Shown: positions 35,565-47,898, counted from the stretch's first letter. The stretch is 64,000 nt of DNA from Ancylobacter novellus DSM 506 (GCF_000092925.1 NC_014217.1:62001-126000), one strand, 5' to 3'. The notes: generated by a model not told the origin, from the letters alone. Numbers and translations are program-made.

Positions 35565-36431
35565 GTGGCAGCACTGCTCATGACCCTCTCCCGGATAGCT
35601 CCCTATCTGCAGGCGGCGCCGCTGACGCTGATCCTGACGGCGTTCCTCGTGCTGCCGATCGCCACCATCGTCATGGTGAGCTTCTGGGACTACGACTCGA
35701 TCCAGATCTTCCCGGCCTTCGTCTTCACCAATTACGAGGAGACGATCACCTCTCCGGTGACCTGGAACACCTATCTCAACACGCTGAAATACACGGGCAT
35801 CGTCTGGGCGGTGACGCTGTTCATCGGCTTCTGGGTCGCCTACTACCTCGCCTTCCACATCCGCTCGGCGACGACGCAGATGGTGCTGTTCCTGGTCTGC
35901 ACCATCCCGTTCCTGACCTCGAACATCATCCGCATGATCTCGTGGATCCCGTTCCTCGGGCGCAACGGGCTGCTCAACCAGACGCTGATGACCATGGGCG
36001 TCATCGACCAGCCGCTGGAGTTCCTGCTGTTCTCGGACTTCGCGGTGGTGCTGGCGATGGTCCATCTCTACACGCTGTTCATGGTCACGCCGATCTTCAA
36101 CACGCTGATGCGCATCGACCGGGCGCTGATCGAGGCGGCGCGCGACGCCGGGGCGAATGCCTTGCAGATACTGACCAACGTCATCATCCCGCTGGCCAAG
36201 CCCGGCATCGCCATCGGCTCGATCTTCGTGGTGACGCTGGTGATGGGCGACTTCATCACCGTGCGCTTCATGTCCGGCGGACAGTCGGCCTCGGTCGGCC
36301 TGATGATGGCGAACCAGATCGCACTGCTCCAATACCCGGCCGCGGCGGCCAATGCGGTGATCCTGCTGGTCCTCGTGCTGCTGCTGGTCGGCGGCATCCT
36401 GCGCATCGTCAACATCCGCCGGGAGTTGTGA
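35565..36431 (+). CDS. PotB-like ABC transporter permease
   Basis: A 288-residue inner-membrane permease with about six helices and the cytoplasmic EAA loop EAARDAGANALQILTNVIIPLAKPG. The start is unclear: GTG at 35565 or ATG at 35580. Neither has a strong ribosome site, and the upstream repeat separates the gene from the binding-protein gene. It pairs with the following permease, which begins 3 bases after its stop. Confidence 0.93.
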   Translation: MAALLMTLSRIAPYLQAAPLTLILTAFLVLPIATIVMVSFWDYDSIQIFPAFVFTNYEETITSPVTWNTYLNTLKYTGIVWAVTLFIGFWVAYYLAFHIRSATTQMVLFLVCTIPFLTSNIIRMISWIPFLGRNGLLNQTLMTMGVIDQPLEFLLFSDFAVVLAMVHLYTLFMVTPIFNTLMRIDRALIEAARDAGANALQILTNVIIPLAKPGIAIGSIFVVTLVMGDFITVRFMSGGQSASVGLMMANQIALLQYPAAAANAVILLVLVLLLVGGILRIVNIRREL

Positions 36432-36434
36432 GCG

Positions 36435-37265
36435 ATGAATTCGGAAAAGCGCGGCCCCGGCTTCTATGTGCTCACCGCCTTCTTCGTGCTGTTCGTGCTA
36501 TTCCTCTACGGGCCGCTGACGACGATCTTCATCCTGTCCTTCCAGGGGCCGAATGGCGGGCTCACCTTCCCGATGAACGGGGTGTCGCTGCGCTGGTTCA
36601 ACAATCTCCTGTTCGAGCAGCAGGCGGTGGGCGATTTCGGCGGCGCCTTCACCCGCTCGCTCGTGCTCGGCATCATGACCATGCTCACCACCGTGGTGGT
36701 GTCGCTGCTGGCGGGCCTCGCCTTCCGGCGCCGCTTCCTCGGGTCGGGGCCGCTGTTTTACCTGACCATCGCCAGCCTGATCGTGCCCTCGATCCTGATC
36801 TCGCTCGGCATCGGCCTTGCCTTCAACGTGTTAGGGCTGGAGACGGCCTGGTACTCCTCGGCCTTCGGCGCGCATCTCACCTGGACGCTGCCCTTCGGCC
36901 TCTTGATCATGTTCGCCGTGTTCAACCGCTTCAACCCGGCCTATGAGGAGGCCGCGCGCGACCTCGGCGCGAGCCCGTGGCAGACCTTCGCCCATGTGGT
37001 ACTGCCGATCATCCTGCCGAGCCTGATCGGCGTCGGCCTGTTCGGCTTCACGCTGTCCTATGACGAGTTCGCCCGCACGCTGATGACCTCGGGCACCTTC
37101 AACACGCTGCCGCTGGAGATCTACGGCATGACCACCAACGTCACCACGCCGGTGCTCTATGCGCTGGGCACGGTGACGACGGTGTTTTCCATGGGCGTGA
37201 TCATCCTCGCGCTGGTGACCATCGCGGTGCTGCGCAAGCGGCGGGCACGGCGCGTTGCCGGCTGA
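36435..37265 (+). CDS. PotC-like ABC transporter permease
   Basis: A 276-residue second permease of the importer with six predicted helices and EAA loop EEAARDLGASPWQTFAHVVLP (read in two parts). The region FGFTLSYDEFARTLMTSG is typical of PotC. It ends the operon; the 165 bases after it contain a small GGCCGGC/GCCGGCC hairpin (about 37379-37396) but no clear terminator. Confidence 0.94.
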   Translation: MNSEKRGPGFYVLTAFFVLFVLFLYGPLTTIFILSFQGPNGGLTFPMNGVSLRWFNNLLFEQQAVGDFGGAFTRSLVLGIMTMLTTVVVSLLAGLAFRRRFLGSGPLFYLTIASLIVPSILISLGIGLAFNVLGLETAWYSSAFGAHLTWTLPFGLLIMFAVFNRFNPAYEEAARDLGASPWQTFAHVVLPIILPSLIGVGLFGFTLSYDEFARTLMTSGTFNTLPLEIYGMTTNVTTPVLYALGTVTTVFSMGVIILALVTIAVLRKRRARRVAG

Positions 37266-37430
37266 CCTGACCCTGCGGAAATCCGTGACCGGGCAGAAGC
37301 TTGCGACAAATTTCTTGCCGGAATCAGTAGGGAACCCGATACTTCGTGGCTGGTTGGTGTCCAGAATAAGTCGCGTGGCCGGCCTGAGCCGGCCCCGAGC
37401 AAGCGGCATGGACGTGACGGGAGAAACGCC

Positions 37431-37652
37431 ATGAACATCTGCACCACGGACCGCACCATCTGCGATCTCTTGAAGGAAGTGGCCAAGGACGACCGCAAGC
37501 ACGCTTTGACCATCAAGCTGCGCAGCGGCGATCTGGTCACCGCCTACGGACCGATCGAAGTCGCGGACCGCTTTATGCTTTGCCGGCTGCACGACAACAA
37601 TTACGACGGCAGCCAGCTTATCGCGCTGGACACGATCGAGTTCATCCGCTGA
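37431..37652 (+). CDS. Small hypothetical protein, 73 residues
   Basis: The protein begins MNICTTDRTICDLLKEVAKD and has a compact beta-rich remainder (LTIKLRSGDLVTAYGPIEV, LIALDTIEFIR). It looks like a small Sm- or SH3-like barrel fold, but I do not recognise the family. GGGAG lies 8 bases before ATG, and codon use matches the neighbours, so it is probably real. It is a free-standing gene with no obvious operon partner. Confidence 0.7.
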   Translation: MNICTTDRTICDLLKEVAKDDRKHALTIKLRSGDLVTAYGPIEVADRFMLCRLHDNNYDGSQLIALDTIEFIR

Positions 37653-37750
37653 TCGGCACGCGCCCCTCCTGACGCAGCGGCGTCGGGAGGTTGCACCGCG
37701 TGCGCCCGACGGTTAGCGTGCCGCAGAATGGTGGCATTCGGTGGCTGGGA

Positions 37751-38014
37751 ATGAGTACGCGGGACACGCCCGAAGCGCGTCGGAAGATCGTTCGGCTCTA
37801 TCTGCTCCTGGCTCTGCCGGCCTTCGCCTTCTGCTATGTGCTGGCCGCCATACAGGGCGCCAACGGGCGGCTCTCGGCGCTGCTCGGCACCATCGCGCTC
37901 GCCGGTTGCCTTGTCTGCGCCGCGGCCTATCACCTGCTCGGGCCGTCCTCGAAGCAACTGCTCTATGTCGCCGCCGGCGTCCTCGCGCTCGTGACCTTCT
38001 TCGTCGCACGCTAG
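37751..38014 (+). CDS. Small hypothetical membrane protein
   Basis: An 87-residue protein with three predicted membrane helices (LYLLLALPAFAFCYVLAAI, ALLGTIALAGCLVCAAAYHL and LLYVAAGVLALVTFFV). The charged N-terminus MSTRDTPEARRK is probably cytoplasmic. No family is recognised. It lies 98 bases after the 73-residue gene. Confidence 0.65.
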   Translation: MSTRDTPEARRKIVRLYLLLALPAFAFCYVLAAIQGANGRLSALLGTIALAGCLVCAAAYHLLGPSSKQLLYVAAGVLALVTFFVAR

Positions 38015-38171
38015 CACGTCGGCGGGAAGTATTGGTCCCGCATTTTCCGGTTGAACCAGCAGAGCCCGGCTTTCATCTGGAATAGGAGGCATCAGACAGC
38101 GCGCTGCTTGCGGATTGACCATGATAATGGAAGCTGGTTAGCCTGAGCACTGGCGAAAACTCTGGGTCGGC

Positions 38172-39230
38172 ATGACGGAAACTGCGAATTCCGAACTATT
38201 GGCGCCGATTGCCGCCGACCCGCGCGTCCAGCACATTGTCATGGACTCCGGCACACTCCCCCAGAAGGAGGCGATCGCGCTGTGGCAGGAGAGCCTCGGC
38301 GTCTTCTACGACGTGCGCCTGCGCAACAAGGCCGACCGCTTCAGTTTCCGCGCCGACGCCTATCATCTCGGTGAGATCCTGCTGACCGGCTATAGCTGTG
38401 TGGCGCAAAGCTTCGACCGCACCCGTGCCCGCATCGGCCGCGACGGGCTCGACCACATCACGCTGCAGGTCTGCCTGAGAGGCAGCCACGGACGTCGCGA
38501 CGGCGGGGCCGCCGACCAGGCCAATGCGGGCGATCTCATCATCGCCGACCTTGCGCAGGCGCAGGCGACCGCGACGACGGATCATGACAGCCTCAGCCTG
38601 ACGATACCGCGGCGGCTGCTGGCGCCGCTGCTGAAGACGCCGGATGAGCACAATCTGCGCCGCATCCCCGGCAATGCGCCACTCGCCGCGCTGCTGCGCA
38701 ACCATCTCACCGGCCTTTATGCTGGTGCCGGCGCGATGACCGCGGACGAGGCGGAAGCGATCGTCCGCCCGACCATCGAACTGGCCGCTGCCGCGCTCAA
38801 TGCCTCGATCAGCGAGGAGAGCGCCGCCTCGGTTCAGCTCGTCCTGACCCGGCAGATCAGCCGGCATATCGACCAGCATGTGCTCGATCCCGCATTGAGC
38901 GGCGAGAGCATCGCCGCCGCCTTCGGCATCTCGACGCGCAAGCTCTACTACCTGTTCGAGGCGCATGGCGGTGTGGCGGCCTATGTCACGCGCGGCAGGC
39001 TCCAGCTTGCGCGGGCGATGCTCGCCGATCCCACCCAGCAGGGCCGCAGCATCGCCGACGTCGCCGAGCTGCACGGCTTCGCCTACCGCACCAATTTCGT
39101 CCGCGCCTTCCGCCGCGAATTCGGCGTCACGCCGCGCGAGGTGCGGGCGCATGCGGCGGAGGGGCGCCGCCTGTTCGAGCGGCCCGGCGACGACACGACC
39201 ATGTGGCACTGGGTTCGCCAGCTGAAGTGA
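38172..39230 (+). CDS. AraC-family transcriptional regulator
   Basis: A 352-residue regulator. The N-terminal half is an AraC-binding-like (FeaR-type) domain with LPQKEAIALWQESLG. The C-terminal part (about 235-335) carries two helix-turn-helices: GESIAAAFGISTRKLYYLF, and SIADVAELHGFAYRTNFVRA followed by FRREFGVTPREVR. The inducer is unknown. The next gene, 247 bases downstream in the same direction, is the autotransporter, so control of that gene is possible but unproven. Confidence 0.92.
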   Translation: MTETANSELLAPIAADPRVQHIVMDSGTLPQKEAIALWQESLGVFYDVRLRNKADRFSFRADAYHLGEILLTGYSCVAQSFDRTRARIGRDGLDHITLQVCLRGSHGRRDGGAADQANAGDLIIADLAQAQATATTDHDSLSLTIPRRLLAPLLKTPDEHNLRRIPGNAPLAALLRNHLTGLYAGAGAMTADEAEAIVRPTIELAAAALNASISEESAASVQLVLTRQISRHIDQHVLDPALSGESIAAAFGISTRKLYYLFEAHGGVAAYVTRGRLQLARAMLADPTQQGRSIADVAELHGFAYRTNFVRAFRREFGVTPREVRAHAAEGRRLFERPGDDTTMWHWVRQLK

Positions 39231-39477
39231 AATGAGCCGGGCGCGTCGTCCTGCGGCGGCAAAGTAAACGATTCGAAAATCGAAGCAGAGATCAGCTTCA
39301 CTCTCCACAGTGTAGTTTTGGGATTTGCACTACCGGATACGGATTCGGCGCCCCGGGATACATTTGCTTCCGCTGCGTCTCATTTCCTTGCATGTGCAAT
39401 GATGCCTAACCCAAAGTCGCCCGCATCGCGGGGGAGGGGCCTGTCCCGCGACGCAATGGCGTTTCGGGGATGTGTCT

Positions 39478-42400
39478 ATGACGCGGGTGAAGCTGGGTAT
39501 ATCGAGCGGTCGGGCCGCGGAGGCGGGTAACGGGCGCTCAGGGCGCACGCGTCATGCGGCGCTGCTGGCGACCACCGCCGTCATCGCGCTCGCCTATGCG
39601 TCGCCGGTGAGCGCGCAGACGCTCTGGACCGGCACCAATTCGAACAACTGGTTCGATCCCGGCAACTGGAGCGCCGGCCTGCCCAACAACGTCACCGACG
39701 CCGAGGTCGACAACATCGCGGTGAACGCGCCGGCGGTGTTTGCCATCGGCGCCAATGCGCGCGATCTCACCATCGGCAACAGCGCGGTCGGCTCGCTGAC
39801 GGTGCAGGGTGCCGGTGTGCTGCTGACCACCAACGGCTATATCGGCCGGGGCCTCGGCTCCACCGGCACGGTGGTCGTCACCGGCACCGATTCCGTCTGG
39901 GCGAACACCGGCGATTTCTATGTCGGCGACCAGGGCAGCGGCAGCCTGACCATCGCCAATGGCGGCCAGGTCATCAGCAACGATTCCTTCGTCGGCAATG
40001 TCGGCTCGGGCCTGGTGACGGTCACCGGCACGGATTCCACCTGGACGGTCACCGATCCGCTGATCGTCGGCAATTTCGGCAGCGGCATGGTCAATGTCGA
40101 CACCGGCGGGACCGTGGAGACCGAGCGGGTGACTGTCGGCGCCGCCAACGGGTCCGAAGGCTTCCTCGACATCAGCGGCGGCACGACGAGCTGGATCGCC
40201 TCCAGCGAATTCATCGTCGGTGAGGAAGGCAGCGGTACGGTCACGGTCTCCGATGGCGCCACGGTGGAATCGCAGACGCTCGCTGTCGGCTTCGGCCCTA
40301 CCGGCTTCGGGCAGGTGACCATCACCGGGGTGGGCACCACGTGGACGACAACCGCCTCGACCGGCATCGGCAGCGATGGCGTCGGCCATCTGCTCATCGA
40401 GGCCGGCGCGGCATTCAATACCGTCGGCGTATCCCTCGGCACCGGTTCGGGCACGGTCACCGGCGCGGGTTCGAGCCTCACGGCAAGCGGACAGATCTTC
40501 GTCGGTGCCGGCGGCGAGAGCACGTTCACCGTATCCGACGGTGCGAGCGTGACGAGCGTCGGCGCGAACATCGCGCTCGGCGGCACCGGCACCGCGACCG
40601 TCACCAGCGGCGCCAACTGGACGAGCAGCTCGACCTTCATCGTCGGGCACTCCGGTCTCGGCACGCTCAATGTCACCGATGGCGGCACGGTGAACACGCT
40701 GGATTCCGTCCTCGGCCGCTTTGCCGCCGGCGTCGGCATCCTGAACGTCGAGGGCGAGGGGGCGAGCTTCGTCAACACCGGGAACATGGGCATCGGCAAC
40801 GAGGGCACCGGTGCGCTGTCGGTCACGGCCGGCGGCACGGCGGAGGCGCAGAGCGTCCTTCTCGGCATGGAAGCGAACTCGGGTGGCAGCGCATCCATCA
40901 GCGGCGCCGGCTCGTCGCTCACCAGCAACGAATTCCTCTTCGTCGGCCTCGAAGGCAATGGCGTGATGTTCGTCGAGGACGGCGCGCAGGTAAATTCGGT
41001 GGTGGCGGGCATCGGCGCTTCGACCGGCGGCATCGGCGAGGCGACGGTCTCCGGCGCGACCTGGCTGAACAGCAGCGATCTCTTCATCGGCGCCGACGGC
41101 ACCGGCGTGCTGACCATCGCCGATGGCGGCCGAGTCGAGGTCGGCGGTGCGGTGGAGATCGCCGCGGGCGCGGGCTCCTCCGGCACGCTGAACATCGGCG
41201 CCGGCGAGGGGCTTGCGGCTGCTGCCCCGGGCACGCTCGCGGCGGGCGAGATCGTCTTCGGGCCGGGCACCGGCGCCATCGTCTTCAACCACACCTCGAC
41301 GAACTACCAGTTCTCCGCCGGCATGACCGGCACCGGCACCATCGACCTGTTCTCCGGCACCACGGTGCTGACCGGCAATTCGAGCGGCTTTACCGGCGCG
41401 ACGACGCTCCATGGCGGCACGCTGGCGGTGAACGGCACGCTCGGCGGCACGCTGGACGTCCTCGCCGGCCGCCTACAGGGCACGGGCACGGTCGGCTCGA
41501 CCACCATCGCCGGCGGCGCCGTCATCGCGCCCGGCAACTCCATCGGTACGCTGAACATCGCCGGCAACGCGACTTTCGCAGCCGGCAGCGCTTACGAGCT
41601 TGAACTCGACCCCAACAGCAGCAATGGCGACCTAATCCATGCCACCGGCACCGTCGCCATCGAGGGCGGCACGGTGGAGCATATCGGCCTTGCCGGCGCC
41701 TACAGCCCCCTGCGCACCTATACCATCGTCACCGCCGACGGCGGCGTGGACGGCGAGTTCGCGGCGGTGACGTCCGATTTCGCCTTCCTCGACCCGACGC
41801 TGAGCTACGACCCGAACAACGTCTATCTCACGCTCATCCGCAACGACGTCGATTTCGGCGCGGTCGGCCTGACCCCGAACCAGATCGCCACCGGCAATGG
41901 CACGGAAAGCCTCGGTCTCGGCAATCCGCTCTATGACGCGGTGCTCGGCCTGTCGGCCGCGCAGGCGCGCGGTGCCTTCGACTTGCTATCGGGCGAGATC
42001 CACGCCTCGGCCAAGAGCGTGCTGATCGACGACAGCCGCTTCGTCCGCGAGGCGGCGATCGACCGCGTGCGTGCGGCGCTGGGAGGCGTCGGCGCCTCGG
42101 TCTCGCCGGTGATGGCCTATGGCGAGGGCGGGCCGCAATCCGCCGCTCCGACCACCGACCGCTTCGCCATCTGGGGGCAGGGCTTCGGCTCCTGGGGCCA
42201 GATCGACGGCGACGGCAACGCGGCGCAGATCAATAGCTCGACCGGGGGCTTCTTTCTCGGCGCCGACGCGCCGATCTTCGAGACTTGGCGGCTCGGCGTC
42301 ATCGCCGGCTACAGCCGGACCAATTTCGACGTGGACGCCCGCGCCTCCTCGGGCAGCAGCGACAATTACCCGCTCGGCATCTATACCGGCACGCAGTGGG

Positions 42401-42981
42401 GCAATCTCGGCTTCCGCTCCGGCCTCGCCTATACGTGGCACGAGATCGACACCAGCCGCTCCGTCGCCTTCCCCGGCTTCAGCGAGAGCCTGACGAGCAG
42501 CTACGATGCCTCGACCTTCCAGGCCTTCGGCGAGCTCGGCTACCGCATCGATGTGCAGGCTGTGGCGTTCGAGCCCTTCGCCAACGTCGCCTATGTCAGC
42601 TTCGACAGTGACGGCTTCACCGAGCAATGGGGTGCCGCGGCGCTTTATGCCGGCGGGCAGACCACCGACACCACTTTCACCACCCTCGGCCTGCGCGTCG
42701 CGGCCGGGCTCGGCCTCGCCGGCGCCGACGTCACGCTGCGCGGCACGCTCGGCTGGCGCCACGCCTTCGGCGACGTGACGCCGCTCTCGACGCAGGCTTT
42801 CGCCGGCGGCGATCCCTTCACCATCGCCGGCGTGCCGATCGCGGAGAATGCCGCCGTCGTCGAGGCGGGACTCGACTGGAACCTGACGCCGCAGGCGACG
42901 CTGGGCGTCGCCTATAACGGCCAACTCGCCTCCGACGCGCAGCAGAACGGCTTCACCGCGCGGCTGACGGTCGAGTTCTGA
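39478..42981 (+). CDS. Type Va autotransporter, beta-helical passenger
   Basis: A 1167-residue outer-membrane autotransporter. An extended signal peptide (about 1-46, ending SPVSAQ) is followed by a passenger of about 800 residues. The passenger is built from repeats of roughly 50 residues with GSGTVTVSDGATVESQ-like units (for example LTIANGGQV, LNVTDGGTVNT), then PATR-type repeats (TGATTLHGGTLAVNGTLGG). The last 280 or so residues form the beta barrel, starting near DRFAIWGQGFGSWGQIDG and ending LTVEF with the terminal Phe. No protease or lipase motif is seen, so an adhesin or biofilm role is likely. ATG at 39478 has GGGGA upstream. Confidence 0.93.
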   Translation: MTRVKLGISSGRAAEAGNGRSGRTRHAALLATTAVIALAYASPVSAQTLWTGTNSNNWFDPGNWSAGLPNNVTDAEVDNIAVNAPAVFAIGANARDLTIGNSAVGSLTVQGAGVLLTTNGYIGRGLGSTGTVVVTGTDSVWANTGDFYVGDQGSGSLTIANGGQVISNDSFVGNVGSGLVTVTGTDSTWTVTDPLIVGNFGSGMVNVDTGGTVETERVTVGAANGSEGFLDISGGTTSWIASSEFIVGEEGSGTVTVSDGATVESQTLAVGFGPTGFGQVTITGVGTTWTTTASTGIGSDGVGHLLIEAGAAFNTVGVSLGTGSGTVTGAGSSLTASGQIFVGAGGESTFTVSDGASVTSVGANIALGGTGTATVTSGANWTSSSTFIVGHSGLGTLNVTDGGTVNTLDSVLGRFAAGVGILNVEGEGASFVNTGNMGIGNEGTGALSVTAGGTAEAQSVLLGMEANSGGSASISGAGSSLTSNEFLFVGLEGNGVMFVEDGAQVNSVVAGIGASTGGIGEATVSGATWLNSSDLFIGADGTGVLTIADGGRVEVGGAVEIAAGAGSSGTLNIGAGEGLAAAAPGTLAAGEIVFGPGTGAIVFNHTSTNYQFSAGMTGTGTIDLFSGTTVLTGNSSGFTGATTLHGGTLAVNGTLGGTLDVLAGRLQGTGTVGSTTIAGGAVIAPGNSIGTLNIAGNATFAAGSAYELELDPNSSNGDLIHATGTVAIEGGTVEHIGLAGAYSPLRTYTIVTADGGVDGEFAAVTSDFAFLDPTLSYDPNNVYLTLIRNDVDFGAVGLTPNQIATGNGTESLGLGNPLYDAVLGLSAAQARGAFDLLSGEIHASAKSVLIDDSRFVREAAIDRVRAALGGVGASVSPVMAYGEGGPQSAAPTTDRFAIWGQGFGSWGQIDGDGNAAQINSSTGGFFLGADAPIFETWRLGVIAGYSRTNFDVDARASSGSSDNYPLGIYTGTQWGNLGFRSGLAYTWHEIDTSRSVAFPGFSESLTSSYDASTFQAFGELGYRIDVQAVAFEPFANVAYVSFDSDGFTEQWGAAALYAGGQTTDTTFTTLGLRVAAGLGLAGADVTLRGTLGWRHAFGDVTPLSTQAFAGGDPFTIAGVPIAENAAVVEAGLDWNLTPQATLGVAYNGQLASDAQQNGFTARLTVEF

Positions 42982-43010
42982 CGGCAGGCGGCGTCCTTTG
43001 AAGCGCCCGG

Positions 43011-44197
43011 CTATGCCGAGCGCTTCTGGTTGTAGACGTCGAGGCAGACGGCGCCGAGCAGGACGAGGCCCTTGATCACCTGCTGATAGTCGATGCCGAT
43101 GCCGAGGATCGACATGCCGTTGTTCATCACGCCCATGATCAGCGCGCCGATCACCGCGCCGCCGACGCGGCCCACGCCGCCATAGGCCGAGGCGCCGCCG
43201 ATGAAGCAGGCGGCGATGACGTCGAGCTCGAAGCCGAGGCCGGCCTTGGGCGTCGCCGTGTTCAGCCGCGCGGCGAAGACGAGGCCGGCCAGTGCCGCCA
43301 GCACGCCCATGTTCACGAAGGTGAGGAAGGTCAGCCGCTCGGTCTTGATGCCGGAGAGCTTGGCCGCCTTCTCATTGCCGCCGACCGCGTAGATCTGCCG
43401 GCCGATCGTGGTGCGGGTGGTGACGAAGGCGTAGAGCGCGATCAGCGCCGTCATGATGACGAGCACGTTCGGCAAGCCGCGATGCGAGGCGATGAGATAG
43501 GCGAAATAGACGATCACCGCGAAGAACAACAGGTTCTTCACCAGGAAGAAGCCGTAGGGCTCGGTCTCGATGTGATGCGCCTCCTGCCGGGCGCGGCTGC
43601 GGAAATTCTGCCAGACCAGCACCAGCGCCAGCACCGCGCCGATGGCGAGCGAGGTCGGGTAGAGCGTGCCGGCGCCCGGCACGAGTTCCGGGATGAAGCC
43701 GGAGGACAGCTTCTGGAAGGCCGGCGGGAAGGGGCCGACCGACTGGCCGGCGAGGATGGCGAGCGCCAGCCCCTTGAACACCAGCATGCCCGCCAGCGTG
43801 ACGATGAAGGACGGGATCTTGAAATAGGCCACCCAGTAACCCTGCGCCGCACCGATCAGCCCGCCGAGCGCCAGGCAGATGAGGACGGCCAGAATGGAGG
43901 GCATGCCGAACTTCACCATCAGCACCGCCGCCACTGCGCCGATGAAGCCCGCCACCGAGCCGACCGAGAGGTCGATATGGCCGGTGACGATGACCAGCAG
44001 CATGCCCAGCGCCATGATGACGATGTAGCTGTTCTGCAGCACGAGGTTGGTGAGGTTGAGCGGGCGCAGCAGCGTGCCGTCGGTCACCACCTGGAAGAAG
44101 ATCATGATGGCGAAGAGCGAGATCAGCATCCCGTATTCGCGCAGATTGTTCTTCACGAAGCCCGCGTGGCGCGGCTTGTCCTTCAGCGCGGTGTCGC

Positions 44198-44201
<4 letters not shown>
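43011..44201 (-). CDS. gguB: Multiple-sugar ABC transporter permease GguB/MmsB
   Basis: A 396-residue permease of the ribose/xylose/ChvE-linked group, longer than RbsC (about 320) as is normal for XylH/GguB. It has about 10-12 helices and the family motif [13 protein letters not shown], plus [18 protein letters not shown] and [17 protein letters not shown]. It overlaps gguA by 4 bases. It forms the chvE-gguA-gguB importer for arabinose, galactose, xylose and related sugars, and ends the 14-gene directon. Confidence 0.95.
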
Positions 44202-45730
<1,529 letters not shown>

Positions 45731-45801
45731 GTTGCGCTCCGCGTTCCGCACGATGACCGCGCCGGCACGGGGCCGGCGCGGGCCGCAACCTGCATCCGCC
45801 G

Positions 45802-46872
45802 TCAGTTGATCTGGTCGGCCTTGTAGTAGCCGGACCCGACCAGCACCTTCTCCCAGTTGCCCTTGTCGACGACGACCGGCTTCAGGAGATAGGACGGCAC
45901 GACCTTCACGCCGTTATTGTAGGTCTTGGTGTCGTTGACGGTGACTTCCTTGCCGCTTAGCGAGGCGTCGACCATGTCGGCGGTGACCTTGGCGAGGTCG
46001 CGCGTGTCCTTGAAGATGGTCGAGTACTGCTCGCCGGCGAGGATCGACTTCATGGATGGCACCTCGGCGTCCTGCCCGGTCACCACCGGCATCTTCATGC
46101 CGCCCGAGCCGTAGCCCACGCCCTTGAGCGAGGAGAGGATGCCGATGGACAGCCCGTCATAGGGCGAGAGCACGCCGTCGATGCGCTTGTCGTTGTAATA
46201 GGCGCTGAGCAGGTTATCCATGCGCGCCTGGGCGGTCGCGCCGTCCCAGCGTAGCGTCGAGACCTTGTCCATGCCCATCTGGCCGGAAGCCACCTTCAGC
46301 GTGCCGTTGTCGATCAGCGGCTTCAGCACCGACATGGCGCCGTCGTAGAAGAAGTAGGCGTTGTTGTCGTCTGGCGAGCCGCCGAACAGCTCGATGTTGA
46401 AAGGGCCCTTGTTCTCGGGATAGCCGAGGCCCTTGAGCAGGGACTGCGCCTGCAGCACGCCGACCTGGAAATTGTCGAAGGTCGCGTAATAGTCGACGTT
46501 CGGCGTGTCGCGGATCAGCCGGTCATAGGCGATGACCTTGATGCCCTGGGCCTGCGCCTGCTTCAGCACGTCGGAAAGCGTGGTGCCGTCGATCGAGGCG
46601 ATGACCAGGACCTTCGCGCCCTTGGTCACCATGTTCTCGATCTGCGAGAGCTGGTTGGGGATGTCGTCCTCGGCATATTGCAGGTCGGTGTCGTAGCCGC
46701 GCTCCTTGAGCACCTTCACCATGTTGTCGCCGTCCGCGATCCAGCGGGCGGAGGACTTGGTTGGCATGGCGATACCCACCGTGCCCTTGTCCTGGGCCGA
46801 GGCGGGAACCGCGAAGGAGAGGGCGAGGGCGCCCAGCGCGAAGGCGGAAAGCGTAGTCGTGAGGCGTTTCAT
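45802..46872 (-). CDS. chvE: Sugar-binding protein ChvE
   Basis: A 356-residue periplasmic binding protein with a signal peptide (1-26, ending ASA). The mature part begins [22 protein letters not shown] and includes [19 protein letters not shown] (read as separate motifs) and [11 protein letters not shown], all typical of ChvE. In Agrobacterium, ChvE binds galactose, arabinose, glucose and xylose and also signals to VirA; no vir genes are here. The start follows GGGAG. Confidence 0.96.
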   Translation of the reverse strand: MKRLTTTLSAFALGALALSFAVPASAQDKGTVGIAMPTKSSARWIADGDNMVKVLKERGYDTDLQYAEDDIPNQLSQIENMVTKGAKVLVIASIDGTTLSDVLKQAQAQGIKVIAYDRLIRDTPNVDYYATFDNFQVGVLQAQSLLKGLGYPENKGPFNIELFGGSPDDNNAYFFYDGAMSVLKPLIDNGTLKVASGQMGMDKVSTLRWDGATAQARMDNLLSAYYNDKRIDGVLSPYDGLSIGILSSLKGVGYGSGGMKMPVVTGQDAEVPSMKSILAGEQYSTIFKDTRDLAKVTADMVDASLSGKEVTVNDTKTYNNGVKVVPSYLLKPVVVDKGNWEKVLVGSGYYKADQIN

Positions 46873-46968
46873 GTCGAACTCCCTTGGGGTTTCGGTGGCC
46901 GCGTTTCACGTGCCGTTTTCTTGGCGGGCGGTGCTGCGGGGTGCAGAGCGCCGCATGATGGAAGTGGG

Positions 46969-47898
46969 TCAGGCGCCTCCTAGCCGCACGCGCGGCTCGG
47001 CGTGTCCGCGCACGCCGATGTCGAGGAGGAAGGTCTTGCCGTGATGGGGGTCGGCGGCGCGGGCCGCCTCGTCCATGTTCTCGAAGGCGGAGGTGACCAG
47101 CACGCGGTCGAAGGCCGGGCCGACGAAAACCGGGCAACTCGTCTGCCGCGCGGGGACGGCGACGCTGCGGACGAGGTCTCCCGCCGGCGTATAGGCCTCC
47201 AGCCGGCCGCCGCCCCAGATGGCGCACCAGACGAGGTCCTCGGCATCCGTCACCGCGCCGTCGAACCCGCCGGCGCCGGTGTGGACGCGCAGCACGGATG
47301 GGCTCTCCAGCGGCAGGCCGGTAGCTGGGTCGAGCCGCACCCGGTGAAGCCGGTTCGCCTTCGTATCGGCGAAGTAGCCGAGCGTGCCGTCCGGCGAGAA
47401 GCAGATGGCGTTTGGGATAGTGATGCCGGGGAAGAGAGGCGCCACCGCGCCGTCGCGATAGGCGTAGATCGTCCCGGCCTCCCGCTCGGCATGGCGGCCC
47501 ATGGTGCTGATCCAGAAGGTGCCGCTCGGATGCACGCGCCCGTCATTCGAGCGGGTGGCCGGGTTGCCGGCCTCGATGTCCGCGACAGGCTCCAGCCGGC
47601 CGCCGGCGATGTCGCGCAGCACCAGCCCGTTCTCCGTCAGCAGCAGCTGGCGGCGGTCGTCGACCATGGCCAGCGCGCTCGCCATGAAGGGCAGCGAATG
47701 GACGGTGACGGCCCCCCCGGCGAGCCGGGCCTCGCAGAGCCGCTTTTCGAGGATGTCGAACCACCAGGCGGTGTCGCGCGCCGCATCGTAGCTCGGCCCC
47801 TCGCCGAGATGGCAGCGCTCCTCGCACAGTACCGCGACCGGCAGTGTCTCCAGCGTCGGCTCCGTGGTGGCAGGCGCCTGCGCGCTAGTGATTGTCAC
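46969..47898 (-). CDS. SMP-30/gluconolactonase family lactonase
   Basis: A 309-residue six-bladed beta-propeller lactonase that probably opens aldonolactones made by the C1 dehydrogenase. Metal ligands are likely E33 (LGEGPSYD), the Asn in [11 protein letters not shown] and the Asp in [12 protein letters not shown]. The GTG start at 47898 overlaps the 3' end of the xylD-like gene by 14 bases and has GGGAG upstream, so the two are translationally linked. Substrate could be arabinono-, xylono- or galactonolactone. Confidence 0.92.
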   Translation of the reverse strand: MTITSAQAPATTEPTLETLPVAVLCEERCHLGEGPSYDAARDTAWWFDILEKRLCEARLAGGAVTVHSLPFMASALAMVDDRRQLLLTENGLVLRDIAGGRLEPVADIEAGNPATRSNDGRVHPSGTFWISTMGRHAEREAGTIYAYRDGAVAPLFPGITIPNAICFSPDGTLGYFADTKANRLHRVRLDPATGLPLESPSVLRVHTGAGGFDGAVTDAEDLVWCAIWGGGRLEAYTPAGDLVRSVAVPARQTSCPVFVGPAFDRVLVTSAFENMDEAARAADPHHGKTFLLDIGVRGHAEPRVRLGGA

